Origin: Brachionus plicatilis
Lineage: Eukaryota; Rotifera; Eurotatoria; Ploima; Brachionidae
Assembly: GCA_010279815.1 (NCBI GenBank)
Contig: QEOQ01000667.1
Coordinates: 1-64,000, forward strand
Length of the DNA: 64,000 nt
Direction of reading: 5' to 3'
Shown here: positions 1 through 10,357 of the stretch, one piece after another
Layout: every line of letters starts with the position of its first letter
How positions within the stretch are numbered: position 1 is the stretch's first letter
Program-made: the position numbers and the translations under genes
Notes under the pieces: model-generated
Told to the model about the DNA's origin: nothing
Databases searched by the model: none
What the model saw: only the letters and a program-made list of their open reading frames with translations

Positions 1-1085
1 GATCCCAGCAATTGGCGGCTAATGATACTACTATAGTCGAATAACCCATTGGTTATTCTTCTTCATCTGATTCTAATTTTTTTAATTAAATTTGGTTTAA
101 TTCACATAGATTTTGCAGTTAACAGGCAGAGTAAAGTATATTTTTACATTGATTATTAAATTTTTTTATCAGTTATCGAGGTATTGACAATATTTTGTTA
201 AATACAACTATTCAACAATTCAAAAATTATTAATTTTGACTTTGGGTTTGTGATATGATGAACCTATAGATAATATTTGTAGTTTAAAAAACCATCTAAG
301 CTCTGATTTGCATTTTTCAAAAATTAAAACAAATCTATATCAACATAACATAATTGAATTGAAATATTAAAAATGGAACTGTATCATATAAATTGAATTA
401 AGTAATATTAATCAATTACCTAAATAATTTAGAGATTTTTTTTTGAAAAAAAATTAATGCTTTTACTAAATTTTTAGTAAAATTATAAAATTTCATTCGT
501 TTAAAAAAAAAATAAAACTAAGCAAAATAACTAAATACATTTATGACAAAAAATTTTGAAATTTAAAAATCGAAATATTTTTTTTTTGTTTAAAATTTGA
601 ATTTTTGTTCGGCACTTTATTTTGAAATTTAAGTATTAATGCTGCGATTATTTTTGATTCTTGGATAAATGCACTTCAAACCCAAAGTTTAAGTATTAAT
701 GCATGTATAACTAGTCAATTTTAACATGGGGTTGATCTAAACTTATGGATGCACATAATCCCGAATTTCAAGTTTTGATGCATGCATTACTGTGCAAGGA
801 TATACGTTAACAACAATTAAAATTCAATATAAAAATTTTTTAAGAGTAAATTTTTATTAAAAACAAATAAAGAAAAAATAAATTAAAAAAGAAACAAACT
901 TGATAAATAACTCATAGAAAGAGAAGCTTGGTGTAATAAAAATTAGATTCTTTACCGCTCTGATTTGGTAAACTCAAGGAGCTACATTTGTGTTGACAAT
1001 ATTTCTTACGAAAGATTCTGTGAAAATTGGGTTATGAATTGTTTAAAAAGTCTAGATTAAACGCATTATTCTGTCAGGATTAATT
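1..1085. repeat. AT-rich flank built of dispersed repeat modules
   Basis: No gene seen. About 60-180 reappears in reverse complement at about 23200-23310 (shared core TCTGCCTGTTAACTG). About 178-240 reappears in direct orientation at 54186-54246. About 236-340 reappears inverted at 20640-20735 and is related to 46040-46125. The rest is AT-rich sequence with homopolymer runs. Confidence 0.6.
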
Positions 1086-1369
1086 AGATTGGCTCGAAAC
1101 TCAGCTAATTGTTGATGGGTTCTTTGGTTACTTATACGGAGCATATTCAATCGCGTCTGAATGTCAGTGATTATTCTCACATCAATTTTTTAAGGAATAT
1201 AATGCTGTCGAATATGCTGTTTTTGTGTGTTTGAGCTCGGCATTTGGCCATTTGAATAATTGTGCTGATTTTGCTAGCAAATATGTTTCCTCATTAGATT
1301 CTCATTAGCAACGGGTGAGGTGAGAATGTTTTCTCTCCTAAATATTCCTAAAATAATTAAATTCATTCT

Positions 1370-1525
1370 ATTTCACTTAAGAGTTTAATTCCAAATATGA
1401 AATTGCTTGCAATATTAACTTAAAATTAATTTATCTGAAACTGAAAAAAATATTTGAAACATCGCACTTTTTCTATGTTATTTCAACTCTGGATACATTT
1501 TGTAATTCGAACACAAAAAATTAAA
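1370..1525. repeat. Terminal repeat of an interspersed TIR element (left-arm copy)
   Basis: This stretch matches 19353-19490 inverted, and is related to 20750-20880, 45575-45730 and, inverted, 46140-46270. Shared landmarks are a GCAATATTAACTTAAA core and an outer end resembling ACAAAAAATTAAA. It is one end of the element family described at 45567-46271. Confidence 0.6.
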
Positions 1526-1829
1526 ACCCAATCGGTTTTAAAATCAAAATGTTTAAAATGTGAGAGTTTAATTTTAAAATGTTAATTCAATTTTTTATGT
1601 CTAAAACAGGATTATTTGGGTTTTAACAATAAAAATGAATAAAACTATTGAACTATTTAAAATTCGTCAAAAAATGTGATCTGTTATTACCTTCATTACT
1701 CTCATAAATTTCATAGCATACTTTGCTGTTTTAAAGGAATGTATCATACACTATATTATTAAATAAAATTGACTGTTACTGATAATATATCCATCTCTCT
1801 TTTAAAATCAAAGGAACTTTTCTTGGAGT

Positions 1830-2090
1830 TAATGTAAAATTGATTAATTGGTTTGAAGATTTCCTTAATAACAGTCCGTGTACTAGGCAATTCTGTACCT
1901 CAAAAGTCTCTTCTTGGTCAAATACTATTCATTCTGTACAAAAATGACCTTCTAGTAAGTGTTAAAATAAGATGGAGTTGTTTGCTGACAACTCGAAAAT
2001 CTTAGCTATTAGTCGAACAAATTCTTGAAAAACAATCAAATAATCTAAGGCAACAAATTAATTTTGTATCTAAATTAATAAATGATTCTA
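1830..2090 (+). pseudogene. Decayed LINE reverse-transcriptase fragment
   Basis: Broken frames read KLINWFEDFLNN, then VPQKSLLGQILFILYKNDLL, then MELFADNSKILA. These correspond to the LINE RT blocks W-x-x-x-F-L, GVPQGSVLGPxLFxxYxNDL and the catalytic YADD box, here FADN. Stops and frameshifts separate the blocks, so it is a relic. It is older and more decayed than the LINE at 4075-5688, and is copied at 17690-17960 in the other palindrome arm. Confidence 0.7.
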
Positions 2091-2094
2091 GTAT

Positions 2095-3289
2095 TTAAAA
2101 AATAAAAATAAAAAAAGTATCTTATTTATTTTATTAATATATTATTTAATAATGATAATTTCAAAAGATAAAAAAAATAAAATAAAAAAATATTTACAAA
2201 AATCTTGGAGTTTTGAATCATGTTGAGATATTTTTAGAATCAAAACAGGTCTATTAAAAAAAATGAAAAATTCGCTCTCAAGTAGACCTTTAATTTATAA
2301 GATTTGATCAAAAAACTACTTTAATGTCTTATAATAAGGAAATCAGGATAGCTGAATTAAAATCTCCTTTTAGGGAAATGAATAAATCCTAATATTTATC
2401 TAATTAATACAAAAAAAGAAAGACAAATATTTGAAAATAATCTTTAATTTTTTAATTAAAAAAATAACGCAAGTTTGATTTAATTTTCATAAATATCTAA
2501 TTTTAAGAAAATAAATTCATTATTATATTTGAAGAAGACAATGAAGCAATACTTTTCAATAGAAATTTGATCTGAAACTTAAGAATCCATTTTTCTAAGG
2601 ACGCCAGTAAACTTTTTCTTCAAAATAGAGAAAATTTCCACAAAACAAGTAAAAATGTCACAATATAACTATTTTGTAAAAACGTGACTAAAATAATTAA
2701 ATTACCACTAAATAGAAACTATTAATCAACTATTAATTAATTAATTAATTAATTAATTATTAAAAAAAAATAATCAAACTACTACAGATTTAATAAAAAC
2801 TTGACTGATTTAAAAATATACTGAAAAAATTTTGTTGTTGAATGGGTAAAAATAACAGTTATCTTCTTCGTGGCTACAACTGGAATAAAAATCAAAAAAA
2901 ATTCAACATCTAAAAGACAACATTTAGATGGTCCTAAGAGGTAATTCTATGCGTCTTTCTCGCCACGAATGCAAGGAATATTTGAAAAGTTTGGAAACAA
3001 AAACATGGACAAACTTTGACAAAATGATGAGAGAAATATACGATATCTGCATTATTATCATCAACCAGAAAGTTGGAAATTTAGGAACTTTCTTTTTCTA
3101 ATTGGTTTAAGCATTTGTATATCTTATTTTTTAGAATTTAATTAAAAGATTAGTTAATTGATCAATAAAAAAATATTATTTGCTTTTTATTTTTAATTGA
3201 TTAATTGGTAAAATTTTTTATGTTACTTTTTGAATTAAAAATAATAATTAATATATCAGGATTAAAAAAGCGAGATTAATTTATCAAAA
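2095..3289. other. AT-rich spacer with an (ATTA)n run, no supported gene
   Basis: Mostly A/T homopolymers, with an (ATTA)n microsatellite near 2735-2760. A short open stretch near 2925-3110 contains MRLSRHECKEYLKSLE and is richer in G+C than its surroundings. It is repeated near 16120-16265 in the other arm and is probably a remnant of the element upstream of the Helitron fragment. I cannot assign it. Confidence 0.5.
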
Positions 3290-3483
3290 TTCAAAAAAGA
3301 CTAAGACTTTTAATTCCACGAATGCTCCTGATTCCATCTGAAAGTAGCCTCTCTTTTGAGCTCAAACGGACTCAATTCCCAATTCTGCCTGCTTTTGTCA
3401 TCACAATCAATAAATCGGAAGGACAAACTTTGCAGCATTTCAGAGTATATATAAATGAACCAGTTTTTACCCACCGCCAATTC
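3290..3483 (+). pseudogene. Helitron/PIF1-like helicase C-terminal fragment
   Basis: The frame reads RMPLIPSES, then FELKRTQFPI, AFVITINKSEGQTL and YINEPVFTHRQ. This is the C-terminal end of Helitron-encoded PIF1-type helicases: a basic QFP segment, the motif V-like TINKSQGQTL, then a P-V-F-(S/T)-H-G-Q box. The usual following motif (YVALSR) is absent because the frame runs straight into LINE endonuclease sequence at about 3484. Only about 60 codons of a much larger Rep-helicase remain, so it is a relic. An inverted copy with one extra frameshift is at about 15770-15970. Confidence 0.75.
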
Positions 3484-4065
3484 AAATTCAGGAATTCTTT
3501 TGGAGGTGGAGTTGTGATCCTTGTGAAGGCTGGATTAGATTTTTGTCAAATTTCAGATCTCGATTTTTTTAATTTAGAACTAGTTTCGACAAAAGTCTTA
3601 CTAAAAAACTTCACTCCTAGCAAAAAGGACTTGTTTATTGTCAGTGTCTTTAACCCTCCAAACCCAAACAACCCCTAAACCTCCTTTTCTTCGAGTTTTG
3701 TCAAAAAAAATATGAAAATTTCGTTATAGCAGGTTACCTCAACTGCAGGCTTAAATCCTAGGGATGTAATGAATTTAACCAAAACGGGAAAATACTTGAA
3801 CATATTCTGGAAAATCCTAGATTACCATTAGTAAATGATGATACCCCAACTTATACATCAAAAAGTCATGAATATTCTTCCGTCTTGGATCTATTTATTG
3901 AATCCACTAATTTGGGCTCCTCCATAAATTCCTTTTTGGCCCTTGATGACTTCCTTACAAGTGACCATTTTCCTATTTTCCTCTCGTTTGATTTTTCCAT
4001 TGTAAAAATTAAACCAACTACTAAAATTAAATTTAATTATGTTAGGGAAGACTAAATTCTTTCTT
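3484..4065 (+). pseudogene. LINE endonuclease (EEP/APE-like) domain, truncated and broken
   Basis: Open frame to 3678 gives GGGVVILVKAGLDF and LFIVSVFNPPNPN. After a frameshift it continues with FVIAGYLNCRL and NDDTPTYTSKSHEYSSVLDLFI, ending in LTSDHFPIFLSFDF. These are the middle and C-terminal landmarks of the exonuclease-endonuclease-phosphatase domain used by CR1/jockey-type LINEs to nick target DNA: VYNPPN, GDLN, and the terminal SDH with catalytic Asp and His. The N-terminal part with the first catalytic Asn/Glu is missing, replaced by Helitron sequence. Stop codons interrupt the domain. Confidence 0.75.
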
Positions 4066-4074
4066 CTTCTCAGT

Positions 4075-5688
4075 GTTTTAGCAACGGACTTCGAATGGAT
4101 CCGTCATTACCGCGGAAGCAAACTTTAAAGTAAAAGTTAGACCTGATCCAAGTTCTTCAATTGAGGATGTGGTCACTCCGGATAAGGTTTTGGCAAAACT
4201 CAAGAAGCTGAGCAGCGATAAGTCAACTGGAGTCGACCAAATTAGTACGCACGCTCTCAAGATGTGTGCAGAGTCGCTACCAGTGCCTCTCGCGTTCATC
4301 TTCGAACAATCCTTGATCTCGTCTGAAGTTCCTGCCGAGTGGAAAATAGCTAATGTGTCGGCAATTCATAAGAAGGGAAGTAGAACCATAGTAAGCAACT
4401 ACGTCCGGTCTCTCTGACCTCTGTTCCATGCAAAGTTTTGGAGTCACTAATTAAGGACTACATTATGAAACATATCGAGAAGTACGATCTTATCACGGAG
4501 AAGCAGCACGGCTTCATGGCTCACAAAGCGTGCGTTACCAATCTTCTGGAAACGATGGACTTTTTGACCAACTGTTTGAGTCATAGACAGCCCGCGGATG
4601 TTATCTTTCTGGATTTTGAGAAAGCTTTTGATAAAGTGTCACATAAACTGCTAATTATTAAACTAAAGGCATTTGGTTTTCCAGACTTGATCATTAAGTG
4701 GATCGAATCTTTCCTAAGCAATCGCAAGCAGCGAGTTGTGATTGGTGAAGTGGTTTCGGAATGGGTGCCGGTCACTAGCGGCGTTCCTCAAGGATCAGTA
4801 CTTGGTCCTGTCCTATTCATCATTTATATTAATGACATGCCAGAAGTTTGCAGCTCAGTTTGTAAGCTCTACGCGGACGATAGCAAAGTGATGAGATCAG
4901 TGATGCGTTTAGAAGATACGAAGGAAATGCAGTCAGATCTAGACAGATTGGTTGAATGGTCAGATACGTGGCAAATAAAATTTAACAAAGATAAGTGTGT
5001 CGTCATGCATTTCGGGGCAAACAACATGAGATATGACTACCAGCTTGGAGGCCTAACGCTAAATAAAACAACGAAGGAACGCGATCTCGGCATCATCGTC
5101 ACATCTGATCTGAAGTCAAGCGAACAGGCTAAGCGAGCAGCAGCAAGAGCAACGATGGTGGCAAGCCAAATACGGCTCACTTTCAAATATTTTTCTTTAA
5201 AATTAGTTGACCTCATTTTCAAGTCCTTTGTTCGTCCTCATTTAGAATTTGCAGTAGCAGCCTGGAACCCGTATCGACGAAGTGATATCGAGATCCTTGA
5301 GCAAGTTCAGCGTAGATTTTCAAAAATGGTGCCGGAACTTAAATCGAAACCGTATCTTGAAAGAAGAGAGGCTCTAGGCTGGAGCACACTTAAAGAAAGG
5401 CGCAGGCGTGGTGATCTCATCCAACTGCACAAATTACAACACGGTCATGATCGGGTGACATTCATTAATGGGAATCAAAAGCTGGCTTCGAACGGTTTAG
5501 ACAGCCCAGCAAGGAATACAAGAACTGTGCATAAACCGATAGAGCGACAGCTTATCCGCAATTGTGGGGTGAGGCACAACTTTTTTACTAACCGGACTGC
5601 AGGAAATTGGAATACTCTGAATGAAGTGACAAAGAGTGTCACTAATACGAACATTTTTAAAAAAAGAATTGACAAGCTACTGATTTAA
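4075..5688 (+). pseudogene. CR1-like LINE reverse transcriptase, frameshifted
   Basis: Two open pieces, about 4085-4414 and 4438-5688, make most of a LINE reverse transcriptase. The first has the fingers landmarks KLSSDKSTGVDQI and PAEWKIANVSAIHKKG. The second has KQHGFM, DVIFLDFEKAFDKV (first catalytic Asp), SGVPQGSVLGPVLF, KLYADDSKV (catalytic YADD), then the CR1-type tail with ERDLGI, RPHLEFAVAAWNP, RRFSKMV and NFFTNRTAGNWN. The pieces are separated by a one-base loss in the conserved NYRPVSLTS block at about 4400. The inverted copy at 13561-15176 has the same lesion, so the element was dead before the duplication. Clade assignment (CR1-like) rests on motif order only. Confidence 0.85.
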
Positions 5689-5839
5689 AATATTTTGTAA
5701 AAATTCTTTGTTTTAATGATAGTTAAATTTAAAAATTTCTTGCATCCAAAAATAGGATATTCAAAAAATGTAAAAAATAGGATATTTAAAAATATGTAAA
5801 AATAAGTTATCCAAAAATAACTTATTTAAAAAAAAAGGC

Positions 5840-5931
5840 CGTAGGCTGTTATAGTGGGGCGTCTAAGTGCGCCACTACTTGGAGACTCAAGTCTCCCACA
5901 GCATTTATACTACTACTACTACTACTACTAA
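5840..5931 (+). repeat. LINE 3' tail with (ACT)n microsatellite
   Basis: A GC-richer block (GGCCGTAGGCTGTTATAGTG and onward, with a small GAGACTCAAGTCTC palindrome) is followed by about seven ACT units ending near 5931. A short simple repeat at the 3' end is the usual terminus of CR1-like LINEs. The inverted copy is at 13321-13420. Confidence 0.7.
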
Positions 5932-5944
5932 GATGAAAATCAGA

Positions 5945-6597
5945 TATCTGTAGAAATGAAAAGCAAGCTTAGAATAAAAAATAATCTAGAAAAATATTTG
6001 GATTTAAGGTCTCCTAATAGTCAGACTTAATTCGTAAAAATAGAGAATTTTCAATTACAAGGATTTCCAAAATTGGACGAAAAGATTATTAGGAAAAAAA
6101 TACTTTCAGATATCAGCTTGAACAAGCGTACGGATATTTGGTAGAACATTTCGAATCTAATGAAGAGTATCAATTTTTTAGCTTATGAAAATTTGATTAC
6201 GGAAAATGATAAGAAAATATCCTTGGTTAAAATTCAGTCTCTTCATCCAAACAGCGTAAAACATAAAGTATTTGGAATGTTCAAGCCACTCTAAAAAAGT
6301 TTAAATGATATTTCTTGAGTTTGTAGCTGTAAAATGGGCAAAAAGACTCTAGGTTGTTGTAGTCATGTAGCAGCATTAGTTTATTTTATGGGTGTAGGTA
6401 TTTATGATATAACAAGTATACCAAAACCTGGTTATAGATCGATAAATATCTTAGTTCCGATTTTAAATGACAGTGACGAAGAGGGTGATACATATCGACA
6501 ATTAATACTGAAACTACAAAAACACTATCAATTTCAAAGGCATCAGATATTCAAAATAATCAGACTCGAACAAAAAAATGGCTTATTTTTAAATTAA
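5945..6597 (+). pseudogene. SWIM zinc-finger transposon protein relic
   Basis: An open stretch at 6334-6597 begins MGKKTLGCCSHVAALVYFMG. With VCSC encoded just upstream (about 6319-6331) it gives the SWIM pattern C-x-C-x(n)-C-x-H, of the transposon-associated type (GxRTVGCCSHVAAV). Upstream, broken frames read NFQLQGFPKLDEKIIRKK and ISLVKIQSLHPNSVKHKVF, as expected N-terminal of the finger. Stops break the upstream part. The other palindrome arm keeps only the portion matching 5942-6163 and lacks the finger. Which transposon superfamily it served is unclear. Confidence 0.6.
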
Positions 6598-6599
6598 AA

Positions 6600-7504
6600 A
6601 GATTTAGTCAACAATAATAGGAAAATTTTTTCATTTATTAATAAATATTCTATAAAAAAACCAATGTGTCTGTTTTATTAATCATTTGGTCCTTTTATAA
6701 TTCAAAAACTTGATCGCGTCCCAATTGCCTATATCTAATTTTTTTTTCAGTAAATTCTTAGTAAAAAATTATCAAAATTGCAAATTTTCAGGCAAAGGTA
6801 AAAAAAATAAATTTTGAGGTGTAAAACTAAATTTTAAAAAATATTTTGGTTTTACACCTCAACCTTGAATTCTCAACAATGTTTATTTTTGATTTAGTAG
6901 ATATGACTTGACATTTTTGGTCTCAACTAGAGACTTCTCTTATTTTAAAAAAATTGCAGAATCATTTTTGTTTGCACATTTATTTCTTGATAATATTAAT
7001 TAAATTCTTTTTTGAACGTCTGTAAGTATTTTTGATTCAAATTGTTTAAGTAAAACAATTTGAATCAAAATTACGTAAAAAAAAATTATATTTTAACTGT
7101 TACACAACCTAATTTATCTAGATAAAGAATTACTTTTTTGACTTATCATTTTAGACAATTTACTTTAGACTTAAATTCAACAAGCTTGCAATATCAAGAC
7201 AACACCTTTATTTATTCCAGAATAAGTTTTACCACATTATATTTTAAAAATCAAATATCAACTAAAAAATAAACGATATATTAATTAAGATAAAATATTT
7301 TAGATAAAAATACTCTTTTGACTCTTCTAAATTTAGAATGCCAATACCAAGACAATACCTTGATTAATTTCAGAATACTTTAATTACTTTGAATTTTGAA
7401 AATCAAATATCAAAGATTATATTAAATGAGATATTAAAATTAATAAAGATAAAATTGCCTATTAAAAGAAATTTTTTTTTCAAATCAAATTAAAAAATTT
7501 TAAA
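6600..7504. promoter_or_regulatory. Upstream region of the GH3 glucosidase gene
   Basis: AT-rich, no ORF. About 7010-7504 is duplicated almost exactly at 10981-11475, and 6795-6950 is partly duplicated at 10079-10275. A 16-bp inverted repeat (TTGATTCAAATTGTTT and its complement) sits near 7035-7070. The ATG at 7505 follows a run of A/T with no intervening ATG in that frame. No TATA box can be named with confidence in such AT-rich DNA. Confidence 0.4.
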
Positions 7505-9856
7505 ATGTATTTTGTTCTTGTAGGACTAGTTATATCATGTGCTTTAGCTAATGGAGCTGTTGACATAGACAAACTATTGGAATCAATGACCATTGAGGAA
7601 AAATGTGGCCAAATGACTCAAATCAATTTTGATGTGATTCAAAAAAGTGGTAATCAACCAAACTATGATGAAAATCCAATAAACATAACCAAATTGGAGT
7701 ATGCAATCAAACAAAAACATGTTGGCTCCATTTTGAATGCGCCTTATAATATAGCCCAAAAGAGCTCAACTTGGCAAGAAGCAATCAAAACTGCTCAAAA
7801 TGTGGCCAAACAAACCAAAAACAAAATTCCAATCATTTACGGAATAGACTCAATACACGGTGCCCATTATATCCAAGAATCAGTTCTATTCCCTCATGCC
7901 ATTTCTTTGGCTGGCAGTTTTAATCTAGATGTGGCAAAAAAAATTGCCGAAATAGTGTCAATTGAAACTCGTGCTGTCGGAATTCCATGGAACTTTAATC
8001 CTGTTCTTGATGTGGGCCGACAGCCTGTTTGGCCTAGGCTTTTTGAAACTTATGGAGAAGATCCTTATTTAGTTGGAAAAATGGGCGAGGCCTTCATCCA
8101 GGGGAGTCAGGGAAATGATATAAAAAATCGCACTAAAGTTGCCACCTGTCTCAAACATTATATTGGCTATAGTCTGCCATTTAATGGAAAAGATCGCACA
8201 CCGGCTTTTATTCCGGAAAATATGCTAAGAGAAGTCTTTCTGCCTCCTTTTGAAAAAGCAATTGCTGCTGGAGCACCAACTGTCATGGTCAATTCAGGAG
8301 AAGTTAACGGAATACCTGGACATGCTAATTATCACTATTTAACAGAAATACTCAAGGGTGAACTTAATTTCTCTGGCTTTGTTGTTTCGGATTGGGAAGA
8401 CATCAAAAGACTGAATTACAGAGACAAATTGGCAGAAAACGATGAGGAAGCTGTGCGTATTGCAGTAATGGCAGGTTTGGATATGAGCATGGTTCCATAT
8501 GACTATAGCTTTGCTGATTATTGTGTTAACTTGGCAAAAAAAGATGCAAAATTTTCTGAAAGAGTTGATGATGCAACAAGACGCATTCTTAAGGTTAAAA
8601 ATGATCTGGGACTTTTTGAAAATTCGCAGCCATTTGCGGAAGATTTGAATAAAATAGGAACAATGGAATCGCACAACTTAAATGTTGAGGCAGCTCGTGA
8701 AACAATTGTTCTAGCTCAAAATGATGGAACACTGCCTCTAAATTCAAATGAGAATAAAAAAATATTAGTTGCTGGCCCCACAGGAAATGTTTTAAGAGTT
8801 TTGAATGGTGGATGGTCCTATGTTTGGCAAGGAAGTGTCGAAGAGCTTTTTGTCAATTTTGGTACACAAAAAAAGACAACAATTTTTGAAGAAGTCAACA
8901 AACTAAATTCCAATAGTGAGTACTCACAAGGAGCTGATTTTAATGGTTTGACCAATTTAAATGAAACAGTGGAAAAAGCCAAAAATGCTGACATCATAAT
9001 ACTCACAATTGGAGAAGACAGTTATTGTGAAGGCTTCGGAAATATAGACAATCTAATGCTGAGCGAGTCACAGCAAGTATTGGCCGATCGTTTGTTGGAA
9101 TTGAACAAACCAGTTGTTTTAGTTTACATTGGTGGTAGACCAAGGATTATCACAAATATTGCTCGAAGATCAAAAGCAGTTCTGATTGGATTTTTGCCAG
9201 GAGAAAAAGGCAGTAAGGCAATAGCCGAAATTATATTTGGTAAATACAATCCAAATGCCAGACTCTCGGTTTCTTATCCATTGAATGTTAATGGTATCAC
9301 AACATATGACTATAAGCCTATGGAAATTTATGATGCAAACAAATTATATACTTTTGGTCATGGTCTAAGTTATACCAAATTTGAGTATTCGAATTTGAGG
9401 TTGAGTAAAAAATCAATTGGACTTCAAGAGTCGTTGACAATTAGTGTAAATGTAAAGAATAGTGGTCAAATGGATGGTAAAGAGAGTGTTTTGTTGTTTT
9501 TAAATGATGAATACGCTAGCGTGACTAGGCCAGTAAGAGAATTGAAAAGATTCGAAAAAATTTCACTGAAAATTGGTGAAAGTGTTGATGTTAAGTTTAA
9601 TATTAATTCTGATGATTTATCATTTATAAACACAAATAATCAACGAGTTGTTGAACAAGGAAAATTTAGCATTTTTGTTGAAGGCTTAAGTGATTCATTT
9701 AGTTTAATAATGGATAAAGATGTGACCACATCACAAGTACAAACAACTATGACCACATCACAAGTACAAACAACTACAACCTCCTCTAAAGCCAGTTCAA
9801 TTAGTTTTAATCTTTTCATGATTTCAATAATTAATTCATTCTTTTTTTTAATTTAA
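7505..9856 (+). CDS. Glycoside hydrolase family 3 beta-glucosidase, secreted, probably GPI-anchored
   Basis: This 783-aa single-exon protein is expected to release terminal beta-linked glucose from cellobiose or beta-glucans outside the cell or in lysosomes. Residues 1-18 are a signal peptide (MYFVLVGLVISCALANGA). The N-terminal TIM-barrel half has IIYGIDSIHGAHY, RLFETYGEDPYLVG, CLKHYIGY and the nucleophile motif VVSDWED (Asp296). The alpha/beta sandwich half has GEDSYCEG, whose Glu509 is the likely acid/base. A fibronectin-III-like domain follows (about 640-750). A 27-bp tandem repeat encodes a Thr/Ser-rich stalk, and the last ~15 residues are hydrophobic (ISIINSFFFLI), the arrangement of a GPI-anchor signal. 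The layout resembles Dictyostelium-type lysosomal beta-glucosidases. The lack of introns, unlike neighbours, would fit horizontal transfer or retroposition (inference). The 5' third is duplicated in inverted orientation at 10632-10980. Confidence 0.93.
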   Translation: MYFVLVGLVISCALANGAVDIDKLLESMTIEEKCGQMTQINFDVIQKSGNQPNYDENPINITKLEYAIKQKHVGSILNAPYNIAQKSSTWQEAIKTAQNVAKQTKNKIPIIYGIDSIHGAHYIQESVLFPHAISLAGSFNLDVAKKIAEIVSIETRAVGIPWNFNPVLDVGRQPVWPRLFETYGEDPYLVGKMGEAFIQGSQGNDIKNRTKVATCLKHYIGYSLPFNGKDRTPAFIPENMLREVFLPPFEKAIAAGAPTVMVNSGEVNGIPGHANYHYLTEILKGELNFSGFVVSDWEDIKRLNYRDKLAENDEEAVRIAVMAGLDMSMVPYDYSFADYCVNLAKKDAKFSERVDDATRRILKVKNDLGLFENSQPFAEDLNKIGTMESHNLNVEAARETIVLAQNDGTLPLNSNENKKILVAGPTGNVLRVLNGGWSYVWQGSVEELFVNFGTQKKTTIFEEVNKLNSNSEYSQGADFNGLTNLNETVEKAKNADIIILTIGEDSYCEGFGNIDNLMLSESQQVLADRLLELNKPVVLVYIGGRPRIITNIARRSKAVLIGFLPGEKGSKAIAEIIFGKYNPNARLSVSYPLNVNGITTYDYKPMEIYDANKLYTFGHGLSYTKFEYSNLRLSKKSIGLQESLTISVNVKNSGQMDGKESVLLFLNDEYASVTRPVRELKRFEKISLKIGESVDVKFNINSDDLSFINTNNQRVVEQGKFSIFVEGLSDSFSLIMDKDVTTSQVQTTMTTSQVQTTTTSSKASSISFNLFMISIINSFFFLI

Positions 9857-10078
9857 ATTCTTCTTTAAATTTTAAATTTGAACATTTTAAATTTATCTAT
9901 GTCGAAATATTTTTATTTTTTTATAATCATGAATAAAATTATTTAAAAAATTTCAATTCAATTTCGAGGCTTATCTAAAGGCCTGACATCACAACAATTT
10001 TATTCATAAAAATAAAAATATAGAGGACTAATTAAATAATCACTATTGATTAAAAATTTTATCAACAAAAAAAAAAAT
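9857..10078. other. 3' flank of the glucosidase gene
   Basis: AT-rich with AATAAA-like signals (for example ATGAATAAAATT near 9928). A short inverted match joins about 9920-9945 and 10000-10020. No gene seen. Confidence 0.4.
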
Positions 10079-10357
10079 TTATTAGAAAAAATAAATTTTG
10101 AGGTGTAAAACTAAATTAAATAAAATGTATCACTTTCTATAACTTGATTTTTTTTCAATTTTATCAAATATTTGGTCAATATCTCAACCTTGAATTCTCA
10201 ACAATGTTTTTTCGGATTTAGTAGATATGACTTGACATTTTAGGTCTAAACAAAAGGCTTCGCTTATTTTAAACTCTTTCATGTTCTTTTGCTAATGAAG
10301 ATGTTGACATAGAAAAATTATTGGAATCTATGACCATTGAGGAAAAATGTGGCCGTT
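10079..10357 (+). pseudogene. Third, fragmentary copy of the glucosidase promoter and signal region
   Basis: About 10079-10275 resembles 6795-6950, with shared AAATTTTGAGGTGTAAAACT and TAGATATGACTTGACATTTT. Then 10276-10357 resembles codons ~11-38 of the glucosidase, reading ANEDVDIEKLLESMTIEEKC before breaking off. The start codon and the ~550 bp between promoter and coding part are missing. This is a direct-orientation relic lying between the intact gene and its inverted copy. Confidence 0.75.

Larger units (their letters stand above)
1086..7853 (+). repeat. Left arm of a giant inverted duplication
   Basis: Read in reverse complement this segment matches about 10632-19720. Matching landmarks in the same order are the repeat at 1100-1525, a reverse-transcriptase relic, an (ATTA)n run near 2735-2760, the Helitron/LINE relic, an (ACT)n tail, a SWIM relic and the 5' part of a glucosidase gene. 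The inner edge is sharp: the two arms agree up to the codons for GIDS of the glucosidase and diverge at 7854 and 10631. The arms differ by indels: a 1.47 kb insert at 11498-12964, about 0.55 kb at 17011-17575 and about 1.2 kb near 18100-19350 are only in the right arm, and about 0.72 kb (6164-6887) only in the left. Confidence 0.9.
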
